From NCBI RefSeq assembly GCF_900116805.1, contig NZ_FPBV01000004.1, positions 1 to 64,000 on the forward strand: a DNA stretch of 64,000 bases. Reading direction: 5' to 3'. Both the position numbers and the translations under genes were made by a program. Under the pieces are notes generated by a model. It was not told where the DNA came from and did no database searches. It was given only the letters and a program-made list of their open reading frames with translations. Source of the stretch: Paenalicyclobacillus macrosporangiidus (GTDB lineage Bacteria > Bacillota > Bacilli > Alicyclobacillales > Alicyclobacillaceae). Positions 45,755 through 56,482 of the stretch are shown piece after piece (position 1 is the first letter of the stretch; every line of letters starts with the position of its first letter).

Positions 45755-47515
45755 ATGGACGGACTGGCGCTGGCGGTGCTGTGCGCCGACTGGAATGAAC
45801 GATTCGCACGGGCGCGCATCGAGAAGATCCATCAACCGGGCGAGCGGGAGATCGTGCTGACCCTGCGCACGCGAACCGGCGTGCACCGCGTGCTCCTGTC
45901 GGCCCACCGGGCGTTAGCGCGCGTCCACCAACTCGTCCACGCCCGGCCGGCGAACCCCGAAGAGCCGCCGATGTTCTGCATGATGCTGCGCAAACGGCTG
46001 GAAGGCGGGCGAATCACCGCCATCCGCCAGCAGGGCTGGGACCGGGTGTTGGAGATCCACGTCGAAGCGCTGAACGAGATCGGCGACCGCGTCCAGTACG
46101 CGCTCGTCTGCGAGATGATGGGCAAGCACAGCAACCTCATGTTGGTGGAAGCGGACGAAACGGGCCGGCTGGGGCGCATCGTCGACAGCGTCGTCCACGT
46201 GGACGCCGATCTCAGCCGCGTCCGCCAGGTGCTGCCCGGCCTTCCGTACCACCCCGCGCCGCCGCTCCCCCGCAAGGCGTATGACGAGGTGACCGAGTCG
46301 GACATCGCGGGTCTGGAACTGTGCGCGCTCGACACCAAACGCCGATCCCGCGCCCTGGCCAGCCTCGTCGCTGGAGCGGGAACGGTCACGGCGGCCGAGG
46401 TGCTCGCTCGGGCGGGCGATTGCGATCCCGCCGGCGTGGCGGCCGCCCTGCGCGAGGTGTTCACCGCCGCCCTGGAGCGGCGGGAACCGGCGACGCTCGG
46501 TCTGGACGACCTGGGATGGCCTGTCGCCGAGGCCCCCTTCCGGCTCACCCACTGCGCCGGGCACGAGATGGTCGGGAACCTCGACGAGGCCCTGGACCGC
46601 CTGTACAGCAAGGTGCTCGAACGCGGCCAGACGTCGCGGCTCGCCCAGGCGCTGGCGCGGGATGTGGAGAAGCAGTTGGACCGCCTGCGCGGGAAGATCG
46701 CCAATCTGGAGCAGCAGCGGGCGGAGGCGCTCGATCACGACGCCTTGCGCGTGCAGGGGGAACTCTTGCTCAGCTATCCCCACCTGGTGCCCCGCGGGGC
46801 CCGCGAGGTGACGCTGCCCAACTTCTACGCGGACGGTGCGCCGCTTCACATCCCGCTCGACCCTGCGCTCACGGCCATCGAGAACGCCCAGCGCTACTTC
46901 CACCAGGCGAGCCGCAAGAAACGCGCCATCCCCCGCGTCGAGGCCGAGCTGGCGCAGGCCCGGCAGGACCTGCGGTATCTGGAGGAGATTCTGCTGTACG
47001 TCGAAGGGGCACGGCCGGAGGAATTGGCGGCCATCCGCCGGGAGTTGACGCAACAGGGATTCCTGAAGGCGCGCCGCACCCGGACGGCCACGGGCGGGCG
47101 CCCGCGGGACGGCGCCCCCGGACACCCGGACGCGTACGAGAGCAGCGACGGGTTGGTCATCCGGGTCGGCCGCAACCACGCGCAAAATGACCGGCTCACC
47201 TTGCGCCAAAGCCAGCCCCAGGACGTGTGGTTGCACGCCAAGGACCTGCCGGGATCGCACGTGGTCATCCAGTTGGGCGGCCGAGAGTTGCCCGAGAATA
47301 CCCTGCATGAAGCCGCCCTGCTCGCCGCGTACTTCAGCCGCGGCCGCGAGGCGGGCAGCGTGGCCGTCGATTACACCCGGATCAAACACGTATGGAAGCC
47401 CAACGGGGCGCGCCCAGGCTTCGTGCTGTACGATCACCAGAAGACCCTCTACGTCCACCCCGACCGGCACCGCATCGAGGCGATTCTCGGGCGCCGCATC
47501 GAACGGCGGGGTTGA
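45755..47515 (+). CDS. rqcH: Ribosome quality control protein RqcH (NEMF/NFACT family)
   Basis: Binds split 50S subunits with stuck peptidyl-tRNA and recruits Ala-tRNA to add poly-alanine tails that mark the peptide for degradation. It has an NFACT-N domain (1-200), helical and coiled-coil middle (about 270-440), and an NFACT-R domain with GLVIRVGRNHAQNDRLTL and DVWLHAKDLPGSHVVIQ. ATG 45755 (MDGLALAVLCADWNERF) follows GGAGGG; the upstream frame is intergenic. It was formerly annotated as a fibronectin-binding protein. Length 586. ylmH, a reported partner in this pathway, is also in this window. Confidence 0.95.
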   Translation: MDGLALAVLCADWNERFARARIEKIHQPGEREIVLTLRTRTGVHRVLLSAHRALARVHQLVHARPANPEEPPMFCMMLRKRLEGGRITAIRQQGWDRVLEIHVEALNEIGDRVQYALVCEMMGKHSNLMLVEADETGRLGRIVDSVVHVDADLSRVRQVLPGLPYHPAPPLPRKAYDEVTESDIAGLELCALDTKRRSRALASLVAGAGTVTAAEVLARAGDCDPAGVAAALREVFTAALERREPATLGLDDLGWPVAEAPFRLTHCAGHEMVGNLDEALDRLYSKVLERGQTSRLAQALARDVEKQLDRLRGKIANLEQQRAEALDHDALRVQGELLLSYPHLVPRGAREVTLPNFYADGAPLHIPLDPALTAIENAQRYFHQASRKKRAIPRVEAELAQARQDLRYLEEILLYVEGARPEELAAIRRELTQQGFLKARRTRTATGGRPRDGAPGHPDAYESSDGLVIRVGRNHAQNDRLTLRQSQPQDVWLHAKDLPGSHVVIQLGGRELPENTLHEAALLAAYFSRGREAGSVAVDYTRIKHVWKPNGARPGFVLYDHQKTLYVHPDRHRIEAILGRRIERRG

Positions 47516-47519
47516 CCAC

Positions 47520-48968
47520 TCAACCCTCGGGTACCGTCGGCCACGGCCAGCCGTCCAACAGGGACGTCCGCTGCGCGTCAAAGCGCCGCGCCGTCTCGGC
47601 GACCTCGTCCGGCGACAGGCGCAGACGCCACAGATGTCCCAGGGTCTCGGCCACGTCGGTCCGTCCGAGATGATGCGCGAGGAGCACGGCCAAGCGCTGG
47701 CCGTGTCCGCGCAGGCCGCCGGCGTCCCGGCGCCGTGCCCACCAGACGGCCCAGCGCGCCACGTCACGCACGCTTGCGGTCGCCGCGAAAGCCTTCCACA
47801 GTTCCATGTACAGCCCCAGCGCCTCCACCTGAACCTCTTGCGCGGTGAGGGCTTCGAGCGTGTCCTCGAGCTCTTCCACCAGCAGGAATCCCGACAGGAG
47901 CGACGTCGCGCCCGCAGGCTGCGACGAGAAGAGAGACTCCCCGATGGTGGCAATCACCTCCCAGGTGCGGACGCAGAACGTCTGCCCCCGCCGGCTCTGG
48001 CGTGCCGCGCACAGGCCGAGCAAGTAGAGCCGCCGCGCGACCCGTTCCACGTAGAACACCTGCCCCTCCACGAACAGGTGGGTGAACGTCAGATGGCGAA
48101 ACGCCCGGATGACCAACTCGGCGGCCGGCCAGGCCTCCGCCTCGACGTACAGTTGGCCCTGCGCGTAAAGGGCGTCCAGGCCGCCGTTGAGCAGCCCGGT
48201 CTCCTTCTCCTTGGCCGCCACGCCGACCATCTCCACCCACTGTTCCACTAAATTGCGGTGGATCTCCAACAGACCGTCGTCCCGGTCCTGCGGCAGCGGC
48301 AGCCTGGCGGCGATCCGGAGCATCACGTCCATACAGCGCATGCCCGTCAGCGAGTCGTTGAAGGATGCGGCGCGCTTGGCGATGTCGCAGATCTGTTCGA
48401 CATTGTCGAGCGCGGCCCGGTAGTCGCCCCGCTGGAAGGCGCGTCCGTACTCGCGCACAATCAGATGGATGATGCGCTCCGGCTTGAGGAGCTGCACGAC
48501 CGCGTACATGTACCCCAACAGACTGAGGAAGCAGATCATCACCAACACCAGGTCGGCGCTCATTTCGGGCCGCAGGGCGGCCGGGAGCGGTTCGTTGACG
48601 GTGTCGGTGATCTTGGTCAGCAGGAAGAAGCTGTGCATGATGGTGACCAGATAGATGAAAAACAGCGAGACGTTGTACGGCAGGCGCATGAAAAAGTCGA
48701 GCACCCGGTGGGTGTAATTGCTCGCGGTCAGCTGGATGGCCACCAGGATGATGGAGATGCACAGCGCCAGGATGGTCGAGAGGGAGGAAACGATGGTATT
48801 CAGATAGTTGCGGGCCGTGTCGGTGTCCCCCGAGAACACCGCGGGCGTCCAGGCGAACACGGCCACGACGATGGCCGCGGCGACCACCAGGTGCACCACC
48901 TGGGAGGACGCCATCCACTGCCAGCCCGCCCGCAGCCGTCTTTCCGCCCGCCAATCCCCCAACCACAT
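47520..48968 (-). CDS. DUF2254-like membrane protein
   Basis: Function unknown. The N-terminal ~190 residues carry four predicted membrane segments: about 20-45, 65-90 ([21 protein letters not shown]), 100-125 and 145-170. The second and third with [12 protein letters not shown] resemble DUF2254 proteins. The remaining ~290 residues are soluble and helical, with no motif I recognise. I start at ATG 48968 ([11 protein letters not shown]), with GGAGGG six bases before; two upstream ATGs fit the ribosome binding site less well. Its start region abuts the divergent gdh promoter. Confidence 0.7.
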   Translation of the reverse strand: MWLGDWRAERRLRAGWQWMASSQVVHLVVAAAIVVAVFAWTPAVFSGDTDTARNYLNTIVSSLSTILALCISIILVAIQLTASNYTHRVLDFFMRLPYNVSLFFIYLVTIMHSFFLLTKITDTVNEPLPAALRPEMSADLVLVMICFLSLLGYMYAVVQLLKPERIIHLIVREYGRAFQRGDYRAALDNVEQICDIAKRAASFNDSLTGMRCMDVMLRIAARLPLPQDRDDGLLEIHRNLVEQWVEMVGVAAKEKETGLLNGGLDALYAQGQLYVEAEAWPAAELVIRAFRHLTFTHLFVEGQVFYVERVARRLYLLGLCAARQSRRGQTFCVRTWEVIATIGESLFSSQPAGATSLLSGFLLVEELEDTLEALTAQEVQVEALGLYMELWKAFAATASVRDVARWAVWWARRRDAGGLRGHGQRLAVLLAHHLGRTDVAETLGHLWRLRLSPDEVAETARRFDAQRTSLLDGWPWPTVPEG

Positions 48969-49000
48969 CCGCATCCCTCCCTTTCCCGGTGGTTTCACAC

Positions 49001-49029
49001 TTTCCATCCTGCCCCGTGTGATTTATGAT
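49001..49029 (+). promoter_or_regulatory. Promoter for glutamate dehydrogenase
   Basis: TTTCCA (49001-49006), 17-bp spacer, TATGAT (49024-49029), 60 bp before the gdh ATG and 33 bp from the start of the divergent membrane gene. Confidence 0.6.
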
Positions 49030-49089
49030 GAAACCGAGCGACCCGTGTCCCGGGACAACCCGGGGTCCATGGAGAGGAGCGTACCCGTC

Positions 49090-50379
49090 ATGTCCACGAA
49101 AGTCAGCAAACGGCTGGCGGCAGGCGCCAGCATGCCCGCCGCCGACGAGAACGTACTGGCCAATACCCAGGAGGCTGTGCACACCGCACTCACCCGCCTC
49201 GGCTACTCCGATACGGTGTATGAGCTGCTCAAGGAACCCATCCGCGTGTTGACCGTGCGCATCCCCGTGCGCATGGACGACGGCCATGTCGAGGTGTTCA
49301 CCGGATTCCGCGCCCAGCACAACGACGCCATCGGCCCGACCAAAGGGGGCATTCGCTTCCACCCCAACGTCACCCTCGATGAGGTCAAGGCGCTGTCCAT
49401 CTGGATGAGCATCAAATGCGGCATCTTCAACCTGCCCTACGGAGGTGCCAAGGGCGGCATCATTTGCGATCCGCGCAAGATGTCGGTCCATGAACAGGAG
49501 CGCCTGGCACGCGGGTACGTCCGCGCGGTCAGCCAGATTGTCGGTCCCACCAAGGACATCCCGGCGCCCGACGTGTACACCAACCCGCAGATCATGGCCT
49601 GGATGTACGATGAATACTCCCGCATCCGCGAATACGATTCACCCGGATTCATCACCGGGAAACCGTTGGTGCTCGGCGGTTCACAGGGGCGCGAGAAGGC
49701 GACCGCGCTCGGCGTGTGCATCGCCATGCGCGAGGCGGCAGCCGCGCGCAAGCGGTCGCTCCAGGATCTGCGCGTCCTCATCCAGGGATTCGGCAACGTC
49801 GGCAGCAACGTCGCCGCCATCCTGCACGAGATGGGCGTCAAGGTGGTGGGCGTCAGCGACGCGGGCGGCGGCCTGTACGATCCGGAGGGGCTCGACATCC
49901 CCTCCCTTCTGGAACAGCGGGACTCCTTCGGCATGGTCACCCCCAACTTCTCGAATGTCATACCAAACGAGGAGTTCCTCGTCCAGCCGTGCGATGTCCT
50001 GGTCCCAGCCGCCCTGGAGAACCAGATCACCGCGGACAACGCCAACGATATCCAGGCATCCATCATCGTCGAGGCGGCCAACGGTCCGACGACGCCGCAA
50101 GCCGATGAGATCCTCGCCGGACGCAACGTGCTCATCGTCCCCGACGTGTTGGCCAACGCCGGCGGCGTGACGGTATCCTACTTCGAGTGGGTACAGAACA
50201 GCCAGGGATGGTACTGGACCGAGGAGGAGGTCAACCAGCGCCTGGAGGCGATGATGGTGCAATCCGTGCACAACATCCTCCGGACCGCGGAGCGGTATCA
50301 CGTCTCGACACGCCTGGCCGCCTACATGGTCGGCATCAAACCGTTCGCCGAGGCGATGCGCTGGCGCGGCTGGGTCTAA
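49090..50379 (+). CDS. gdhA: Glutamate dehydrogenase
   Basis: Oxidative deamination of glutamate to 2-oxoglutarate, or the reverse. The catalytic block [20 protein letters not shown] (Lys85) and [11 protein letters not shown] (Lys121) are intact, and the cofactor fold is [13 protein letters not shown]. The hexamer-type 429 residues match RocG/GudB of Bacillus, which prefer NAD; the cofactor cannot be proved here. ATG 49090 ([12 protein letters not shown]) has GAGGAG ten bases upstream. A terminator follows. Confidence 0.95.
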   Translation: MSTKVSKRLAAGASMPAADENVLANTQEAVHTALTRLGYSDTVYELLKEPIRVLTVRIPVRMDDGHVEVFTGFRAQHNDAIGPTKGGIRFHPNVTLDEVKALSIWMSIKCGIFNLPYGGAKGGIICDPRKMSVHEQERLARGYVRAVSQIVGPTKDIPAPDVYTNPQIMAWMYDEYSRIREYDSPGFITGKPLVLGGSQGREKATALGVCIAMREAAAARKRSLQDLRVLIQGFGNVGSNVAAILHEMGVKVVGVSDAGGGLYDPEGLDIPSLLEQRDSFGMVTPNFSNVIPNEEFLVQPCDVLVPAALENQITADNANDIQASIIVEAANGPTTPQADEILAGRNVLIVPDVLANAGGVTVSYFEWVQNSQGWYWTEEEVNQRLEAMMVQSVHNILRTAERYHVSTRLAAYMVGIKPFAEAMRWRGWV

Positions 50380-50398
50380 CCTTGTTCATCTGCGTTGC

Positions 50399-50440
50399 GG
50401 CGCGCGGCCGGAGGGTTCCGGCGGCGCGCCGTTCTGTTTG
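50399..50440 (+). terminator. Terminator after gdhA
   Basis: Long GC hairpin: GGCGCGC pairs with GCGCGCC and the inner GCCGGA with TCCGGC, with one mismatch, then GTTCTGTTTG. It lies 20 bp after the gdh stop. Confidence 0.75.
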
Positions 50441-50491
50441 CGCAATCTCCACAAAATGTCCACAATTCCACGTGAAAGCCCCTGCCGCACA

Positions 50492-50500
50492 TGGTAAGAT
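50492..50500 (+). promoter_or_regulatory. Extended -10 promoter for the Rieske gene
   Basis: TG-G-TAAGAT about 108 bp before the ATG, with no clear -35. The ~100-nt leader shows no recognised riboswitch. Confidence 0.45.
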
Positions 50501-50607
50501 GAAACTAGTGCCTTTATCGATTTCTTCCGTGATTTTTGCCCTGCGAGACTTGCGCGGGCAGCCAGATCCGTCATGCGAGACGTCAGAGCAGGCAAGGAGG
50601 CAGTCTT

Positions 50608-51231
50608 ATGGAGCACAAGCAGGGTGCACCGCTGCAACCCGACACCGAGCCGCACGTGAGCCTCGACGAGCAGCGGGGACTCACCCGGCGCCAGTTCCTG
50701 ACCTACGTCCTCGGCGGCACCGGCGCATTCATGGGGACCTTGGTGGCGGCGCCGATGATCGTCAGCGCGTTCGATCCGCTGCACCGCAGCGGCAGCGCCA
50801 ACTTCTCACGCACCACCTGGAAGGTGTCCGACTTCGACGACAAGCTGCCGAAACACGTGAAGTTTACGGAACACATTGACGACGCGTGGAACTCCCAGGA
50901 CAAACCGAACGACGTCTACGTCATCAAGTACCAGAACCGCTTGATGATCATGTCGCACGTGTGCACCCACCTGGGCTGCCACGTGGACGGCTCGGAAGAC
51001 AACGGACAGTCGGTCGCGCCGAAGTACGGCAATGGCCAGTACTGGTTCCGTTGTCCCTGCCACGACAGCGTGTACAACATCTACGGCGTCCCGTCCGACA
51101 CCTCGCCGGCGCCGGAACCGCTGGCCCTCTACGAGTACCGGATCGACAGCGACGGCACCGTGCTGGTCGGGGGCGCTGTCAAACGCACCAAGGAGACGTG
51201 GAACCAGGTGCCCGGCCCGACCATCGCCTGA
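50608..51231 (+). CDS. Rieske [2Fe-2S] protein, Tat-exported (QcrA-like)
   Basis: Membrane-anchored iron-sulfur protein of the kind that passes electrons from quinol to cytochrome in bc-type complexes. Cluster ligands are Cys119-x-His121 (CTHLGC) and Cys149-x-x-His152 (CPCH), with Cys124 and Cys151 as the disulfide pair. A twin-arginine signal (LTRRQFLTYVLGG, Arg27-28) is followed by a hydrophobic anchor at about 30-52. The 207 residues are a bit longer than QcrA. Neither qcrB nor qcrC is adjacent, so the redox partner is unknown. Confidence 0.9.
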   Translation: MEHKQGAPLQPDTEPHVSLDEQRGLTRRQFLTYVLGGTGAFMGTLVAAPMIVSAFDPLHRSGSANFSRTTWKVSDFDDKLPKHVKFTEHIDDAWNSQDKPNDVYVIKYQNRLMIMSHVCTHLGCHVDGSEDNGQSVAPKYGNGQYWFRCPCHDSVYNIYGVPSDTSPAPEPLALYEYRIDSDGTVLVGGAVKRTKETWNQVPGPTIA

Positions 51232-51256
51232 CCCCTCGGTTTCTCCCGTACATAGC

Positions 51257-51287
51257 GGCCGCCCGTGCCACTTCGGCGCGGGCGGCC
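51257..51287. terminator. Hairpin between the Rieske gene and convergent pyrF
   Basis: GGCCGCCCGTGCC / GGCGCGGGCGGCC, a 13-bp stem counting one T-G pair, 26 bp after the Rieske stop. No U-run on either side, so it is a weak terminator call despite the convergent setting. Confidence 0.45.
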
Positions 51288-51354
51288 ATGTTGCATGGGA
51301 TGCCTGTGATACGATGCCCCGCCCGGTCCCGTCCGTGCGGATTCTCGTCCGGGT

Positions 51355-52122
51355 TCATGCCCCGGCCATCTCGACCCAGACGGCCGCCAGAGCCGACAGC
51401 GGATCGTCCGCTCGCGTCACCGCCCGGCCGAGCACCAGGCGCGTGGCGCCGGCTTTCATCGCCTCCCCCGGCGTGAGGCTTCGCACCTGGTCGTGGCGCG
51501 GGGCCCCCGCGGGGCGAGTGCCCGGCACGACGATCTCAAATCCCGGCGGCGCGCACGCGCGGATGCGGCGAGCCTCGAGCGCCGACGCCACCACCCCGTC
51601 GAGGCCGCAACGGACCGCCAAGCCGGCCCAGCGTTCCGCCAAGGCCCCCGGTTCGGCCTGTGGCCCCGTCCAGCCCAAGGCGTCCAGGTCCGACGCACCG
51701 AGGCTCGTGAGCACCGTCACTGCCACCAGCAGAGGCCGCACCACACCAGATGCCTCCGCCGCCCGGTCCAGCGCCTCCCGGGCAGCCGTCAGCATGGCCG
51801 GACCGCCCGACGCGTGCACGTTGACCATCTCGACCTCGAAACGGGCGATAGCGCGCAGAGCCCCCGCGACGGTGTTCGGAATGTCATGGAGCTTCACGTC
51901 GAGAAACACGCGCTTGCCCATCGACCGCAGGGCCGACAGGGCGGTGGGGCCGTCGCCGAAGAACAGCTCCAGCCCCACCTTGTATCCGTCGACCGCAGCC
52001 CCGAATCGATGCACCAGCGCCTCCGCCTGCGTCCACGTCGGCACGTCCAGCGCCACGTAGGTGGCGCGCCGGACGCCGTCGTACCGGGGCTCGCACAACA
52101 ACGCCTGCAGCGCTTGGCTCAC
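51355..52122 (-). CDS. pyrF: Orotidine 5'-phosphate decarboxylase
   Basis: Last step of UMP synthesis. The active-site motif [14 protein letters not shown] with its Asp-Lys-Asp set is intact, as are [12 protein letters not shown] at the start and the C-terminal phosphate-binding [10 protein letters not shown]. The GTG at 52122 overlaps the carB stop (GTGA) and has GGAGG upstream. The 255 residues are slightly longer than usual. It is the last gene of this pyr operon; pyrK, pyrD and pyrE do not follow. Confidence 0.96.
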   Translation of the reverse strand: MSQALQALLCEPRYDGVRRATYVALDVPTWTQAEALVHRFGAAVDGYKVGLELFFGDGPTALSALRSMGKRVFLDVKLHDIPNTVAGALRAIARFEVEMVNVHASGGPAMLTAAREALDRAAEASGVVRPLLVAVTVLTSLGASDLDALGWTGPQAEPGALAERWAGLAVRCGLDGVVASALEARRIRACAPPGFEIVVPGTRPAGAPRHDQVRSLTPGEAMKAGATRLVLGRAVTRADDPLSALAAVWVEMAGA

Positions 52123-55100
52123 CGGCCCACCTCCACCTGCGAAGACGCATCCGCCGCGTTTCGTCCGTGGTCCGCCCGCGTGGCCGGCGGCTGAAGCGGC
52201 ACGGTGGCGAAGCGGATGGTGGAGAGCACCTCCAGCAGGGATGCTGCGGTATCCAGCGACGTCAGGCACGGCACGCCGTGCTCGACCGCGGTGCGGCGAA
52301 TGCGAAAACCATCCCGCTCGGGCTTGAGCCCCTTCGTCAGGGTGTTGATGACCAACTGAATCTTCCCGTCGCGGATGTCGTCCGCCAAATTCGGCGTACC
52401 CTGCGCCAGCTTGTTGACGACGCGCACCGTGAGGCCCTTCTTGCGCAGGAAGCGCGCGGTTCCCTCGGTGGCCGCGATGCGGTAGCCGAGATCCGCGAAA
52501 CCCTTGAGGATGGGCCACGCTTCCTCCTTGTCCTTGTCGGAAATGGTGGCGAGGACCGTCCCGTGCGCGGGAATGGCCATGCCCGCCGCCAACAGGCCTT
52601 TGTACAGGGCCTTGGCCAGCGTGCGTTCGCTGCTCATCACCTCGCCCGTGGACTTCATCTCCGGCCCCAGGGTGATGTCCACCCGGCGCAGCTTGGCGAA
52701 CGAGAACACCGGCACTTTGACCGATACCAGCGGCTGCTCCGGCACGAGCCCCGTGTCGTATCCGAACTCCGCCAGCGATCCGCCGAGCACCGCGTGCATC
52801 GCCAGGTCCACCATCGGGACGCCGGTCACCTTGGACAAGAACGGCACCGTGCGCGACGAGCGCGGGTTGACTTCGAGGACGTACACCTGATCCCCCTGCA
52901 CGACGAACTGGATATTGACCAATCCCTTGACCGACAGGCCGCGGGCGATCCGCACCGTGTAGTCGACCAGGGTCATCTTCACCGCCTCCGTCAACGACTG
53001 GGGCGGGTACACCGCGATGGAGTCCCCCGAGTGCACCCCCGCGCGCTCGATGTGCTCCATGATGCCCGGGATGATCACCGTCTGGCCGTCGCTGACCGCG
53101 TCGACCTCCACCTCGGTGCCCTGCACGTACCGGTCAATCAGGACCGGGTGGCTGTGCGAGGCGCGGACCGCGTCCCGCATATACACCTGGAGTTCCTCAT
53201 CGTTGTAGATGATCTGCATCGCGCGCCCGCCGAGGACGTACGACGGACGCACCAGCACCGGATAGCCCAACCGGCTCGCCGACGCCAGGGCTTCCTCGGC
53301 CGAGGTGACGGTCACGCCCGCGGGCCGCGGGATGCCCAGTTCCGCCAGGAGCGCGTCGAACTTCTCCCGGTCCTCCGCCCGGTCGATGTCGTCGAGCGAG
53401 GTCCCGACAATCCGCACCCCCGCTTTCGCCAGCGGTTCCGCCAAGTGGATGGCCGTCTGGCCGCCGAACTGGACAATCACCCCGTCCGGCTGTTCGCGTT
53501 CAATCACGTTCAGCACGTCGTCGATGTACAGCGGTTCGAAGTACAGGCGGTCGGACGTGTTGAAGTCGGTGGAGACCGTCTCCGGGTTGTTGTTGACAAT
53601 CACGGCGTCATACCCGACCCGCCGGATGGCCCACACCGCGTGCACCGACCCGTAGTCGAACTCGATGCCCTGCCCGATGCGGATGGGCCCCGAGCCGAGC
53701 ACGAGCAATTTCTTCTTGGCGCTCGGCGCCACCTCGTCCTCTTCTTCGTACGTACTGTAATAGTACGGTGTTGCCGCCTCGAACTCTCCCGCGCACGTGT
53801 CCACCATCTTGTACACCGGCCGGATGCCGAGCTCCCGGCACAGCTGCCGCACCGCGTCCACCGGCACCCCGGTCAGGCGGGCGATCACGCTGTCCGGATA
53901 CCCCATCCGCTTGACCCGCCGCAGCGTCTCTGCCTCCGCCCGAAGGCCGTCCGTCCCCTTGCCGGCGAGCCCCTCCAGCGTCCGCTCCGCCTCCACCAGA
54001 CGCTCGATCTTGGCCAAGAACCACCGGTCCATCTTCGTCAACTCATGCAGCCTCTCCCGCGTCACGCCACGGCGCACGGCCTCGGCCAAGAGCCACAGCC
54101 GCTCGTCGTCCGGCTCCGCCAGGCGCCGTTCGAGCTCCGCGTCGGACAGCCGGTCCGCCCCTTCCATCTGCAGCGAATCGCGCCCGATCTCCAGAGACCG
54201 GATGGCCTTCATCAGGGACTCCTCGAACGTCCGCCCGATGGCCATGACCTCACCGGTGGCTTTCATCTGCGTCCCCAGCTTGCGGTTGGCGCTCTGGAAC
54301 TTGTCGAATGGCCAGCGCGGGATCTTCGTCACCACGTAGTCCAGCGCCGGCTCGAAGCAGGCGTACGTCTGCTGGGTGACCGGGTTGACGATTTCGTCCA
54401 GCCGGTAGCCCACCGCAATCTTCGTCGCCACGCGCGCAATCGGGTACCCGGTCGCCTTGGAGGCGAGCGCGCTGGAGCGGCTCACGCGCGGATTGACCTC
54501 AATCACGTAATACTTCCGGCTCCGGGGATCCAGCGCGAACTGGATGTTGCATCCACCCTCGATTCTCAGCGCGCGGATGATGCGCAGGCTCGCCGAGCGC
54601 AGCATCTGGTGGTCCTGGTCGGAGAGCGTCTGGCTCGGGGCGACGACGATGCTGTCGCCGGTGTGGATACCGACCGGATCCACATTCTCCATGTTGCACA
54701 CGATGATGCAGTTGTCCGCCCCGTCGCGGATGACCTCGTACTCCAGTTCCTTGTACCCGGCGATGCTCCGTTCAACCAACACCTGGTGAATGGGGGACAG
54801 GGTCAGTCCGAGTTCGACCATCTCCTCGTACTCCTCCCAGTTCCCGGCGATGCCCCCGCCCGTGCCGCCCAGGGTGTAGGCCGGGCGGATGATGATGGGG
54901 AAGCCGATCTCGCGGGCGAACTGACGCGCCTCGTCCATGGAGGTGACGATGGCGCTCTCCGGCACCGGCTCGCCCAGGCGGTTCATCAGGGCGCGGAACC
55001 GTTCCCGGTCCTCCGCCTCCCGGATGGAATCGAGCTGCGTCCCGAGCAGCTCGACGCCCTCCGCTTCGAGCACCCCCATCTCCGCCAGTTGCACGGCCAT

Positions 55101-55391
55101 GTTCAGGCCCGTCTGGCCGCCCAGGGTCGGCAACAGGCCGTCCGGCCGCTCCTTGCGGATGATCTGAGCGACGAACTCCGGCGTCAGCGGCTCGATGTAC
55201 ACCTTGTCCGCCATCTCCGGGTCGGTCATGATGGTGGCCGGGTTGGAGTTGACCAGCACCACCTCGTACCCTTCTTCGCGGAGGGCCTGACAGGCCTGGG
55301 TGCCCGCATAGTCGAACTCCGCCGCCTGCCCGATGGTGATGGGACCACTGCCGATGACCATGATCTTGCGCAAGTCAGTCCGCTTCGGCAC
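52119..55391 (-). CDS. carB: Carbamoyl-phosphate synthase large chain
   Basis: Makes carbamoyl phosphate from bicarbonate, ammonia and two ATP. Two homologous ATP-grasp halves (about 1-400 and 550-930) flank an oligomerisation domain, and a C-terminal MGS-like allosteric domain is at about 940-1070. It starts [20 protein letters not shown]; the repeat half carries [19 protein letters not shown]. The 1090 residues are slightly over the usual ~1070, with an Ala/Arg-rich tail. It overlaps carA by 17 bp and pyrF by 4 bp. Confidence 0.98.
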   Translation of the reverse strand: MPKRTDLRKIMVIGSGPITIGQAAEFDYAGTQACQALREEGYEVVLVNSNPATIMTDPEMADKVYIEPLTPEFVAQIIRKERPDGLLPTLGGQTGLNMAVQLAEMGVLEAEGVELLGTQLDSIREAEDRERFRALMNRLGEPVPESAIVTSMDEARQFAREIGFPIIIRPAYTLGGTGGGIAGNWEEYEEMVELGLTLSPIHQVLVERSIAGYKELEYEVIRDGADNCIIVCNMENVDPVGIHTGDSIVVAPSQTLSDQDHQMLRSASLRIIRALRIEGGCNIQFALDPRSRKYYVIEVNPRVSRSSALASKATGYPIARVATKIAVGYRLDEIVNPVTQQTYACFEPALDYVVTKIPRWPFDKFQSANRKLGTQMKATGEVMAIGRTFEESLMKAIRSLEIGRDSLQMEGADRLSDAELERRLAEPDDERLWLLAEAVRRGVTRERLHELTKMDRWFLAKIERLVEAERTLEGLAGKGTDGLRAEAETLRRVKRMGYPDSVIARLTGVPVDAVRQLCRELGIRPVYKMVDTCAGEFEAATPYYYSTYEEEDEVAPSAKKKLLVLGSGPIRIGQGIEFDYGSVHAVWAIRRVGYDAVIVNNNPETVSTDFNTSDRLYFEPLYIDDVLNVIEREQPDGVIVQFGGQTAIHLAEPLAKAGVRIVGTSLDDIDRAEDREKFDALLAELGIPRPAGVTVTSAEEALASASRLGYPVLVRPSYVLGGRAMQIIYNDEELQVYMRDAVRASHSHPVLIDRYVQGTEVEVDAVSDGQTVIIPGIMEHIERAGVHSGDSIAVYPPQSLTEAVKMTLVDYTVRIARGLSVKGLVNIQFVVQGDQVYVLEVNPRSSRTVPFLSKVTGVPMVDLAMHAVLGGSLAEFGYDTGLVPEQPLVSVKVPVFSFAKLRRVDITLGPEMKSTGEVMSSERTLAKALYKGLLAAGMAIPAHGTVLATISDKDKEEAWPILKGFADLGYRIAATEGTARFLRKKGLTVRVVNKLAQGTPNLADDIRDGKIQLVINTLTKGLKPERDGFRIRRTAVEHGVPCLTSLDTAASLLEVLSTIRFATVPLQPPATRADHGRNAADASSQVEVGR

Positions 55392-56481
55392 GAGGGATCC
55401 ACCTTCCTTCCTGGACCGCGTCCATCAGCTGCATGAACTCGTCGAACAATCCGTCCGAATCGTCCGGGCCCGGCCGGGCCTCGGGGTGGTACTGCACGCA
55501 GAAGGCCGGATACCGGCGGTGAACGAGCCCTTCCACCGTGCCGTCGTTCTGGTTGACGTGCGTCAGCTCCAGGTCGGTGCCCGGCAGCGACGCCGGGTCA
55601 ACCATATAGCCGTGATTCTGGGAGGTGATGGCGACGCGGCCGGTGCGCAGGTCCTTGACCGGGTGGTTGACCCCCCGGTGGCCGAAGCGCATCTTCACCG
55701 TCCGCGCTCCGCACGCCAGCGCCATCAATTGCAGCCCGAGGCAGATGCCGAACACCGGGACCTTGCCGAGCAGCTGGCGGACCGTCTCAACGGCATACGG
55801 CGCGTCCTCGGGATCGCCCGGGCCGTTGGAGAGCATCACCCCGTGCGGCCGCCAGGCGAGGATCTCCTCCGCCGAGGTCTGCGCCGGCACCACGATGACA
55901 TCGCAGCCGCGGGCGAGCAACGACCGGACCACGCCCGACTTCATCCCGAAGTCCATCGCCACCACCCGCCGGCCCTCGCCCGGGCAGCGGTACACCGTCG
56001 GCGTCGTCACCCGCGTGATCTGATCCCGGGGCAGGGGCGCCTGCAGTTGTGCCACCAGCGCCTCCGTCGGTGTGTCCTTCGTCGTCAACACCCCGCGCAG
56101 CGTGCCGTGTACCCGGATGATCTTCGTCAACCGCCGCGTGTCGATGCCGGCAATCCCGATGATGCCGTGGCTTTTCAGGTACGATTCAAGGGTCCCCACG
56201 CTCTGGAAGTGGCTGTCCATCTCGCTGAACTCCCGCACCACAAATCCATGCACGTAGGGCCGGCGCGATTCGACGTCGTCCACGTTGACCCCGTAGTTGC
56301 CGATGAGCGGATACGTCATCGTCACAATCTGCCCGCAGTAGGACGGGTCGGTCAGCACTTCCTGGTACCCGGTCATGCCGGTGTTGAACACCACCTCGCC
56401 GAACGACTCGCCCTCCGCGCCGAACCCGACGCCGGTGAACACCACCCCGTTCTCCAACACCAAGCGCGCCGTATGCCTCAT
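55375..56481 (-). CDS. carA: Carbamoyl-phosphate synthase small chain
   Basis: Glutamine amidotransferase subunit that supplies ammonia to CarB. The class I glutaminase triad has Cys in [13 protein letters not shown] and His-x-Glu in [10 protein letters not shown]. The start is ATG 56481 ([15 protein letters not shown]), lining up with other CarA. A TTG 15 bases earlier, with GAGGGGGG before it, is also possible and would overlap pyrC. Length 368, normal. Confidence 0.96.
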   Translation of the reverse strand: MRHTARLVLENGVVFTGVGFGAEGESFGEVVFNTGMTGYQEVLTDPSYCGQIVTMTYPLIGNYGVNVDDVESRRPYVHGFVVREFSEMDSHFQSVGTLESYLKSHGIIGIAGIDTRRLTKIIRVHGTLRGVLTTKDTPTEALVAQLQAPLPRDQITRVTTPTVYRCPGEGRRVVAMDFGMKSGVVRSLLARGCDVIVVPAQTSAEEILAWRPHGVMLSNGPGDPEDAPYAVETVRQLLGKVPVFGICLGLQLMALACGARTVKMRFGHRGVNHPVKDLRTGRVAITSQNHGYMVDPASLPGTDLELTHVNQNDGTVEGLVHRRYPAFCVQYHPEARPGPDDSDGLFDEFMQLMDAVQEGRWIPRAEAD

Positions 56482-56482
56482 C

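Noticed and set aside
42571-45798. 1075-codon plus-strand frame opposite the P-type ATPase and yicC
   Set aside because: Also a GC-rich shadow. The minus strand encodes a complete P-ATPase with all catalytic motifs.
45496-45809. Short minus-strand frames upstream of the P-ATPase gene
   Set aside because: Low-complexity Arg/Ser/Cys-rich translations of the palindromic region, overlapping each other in different frames; no good starts.
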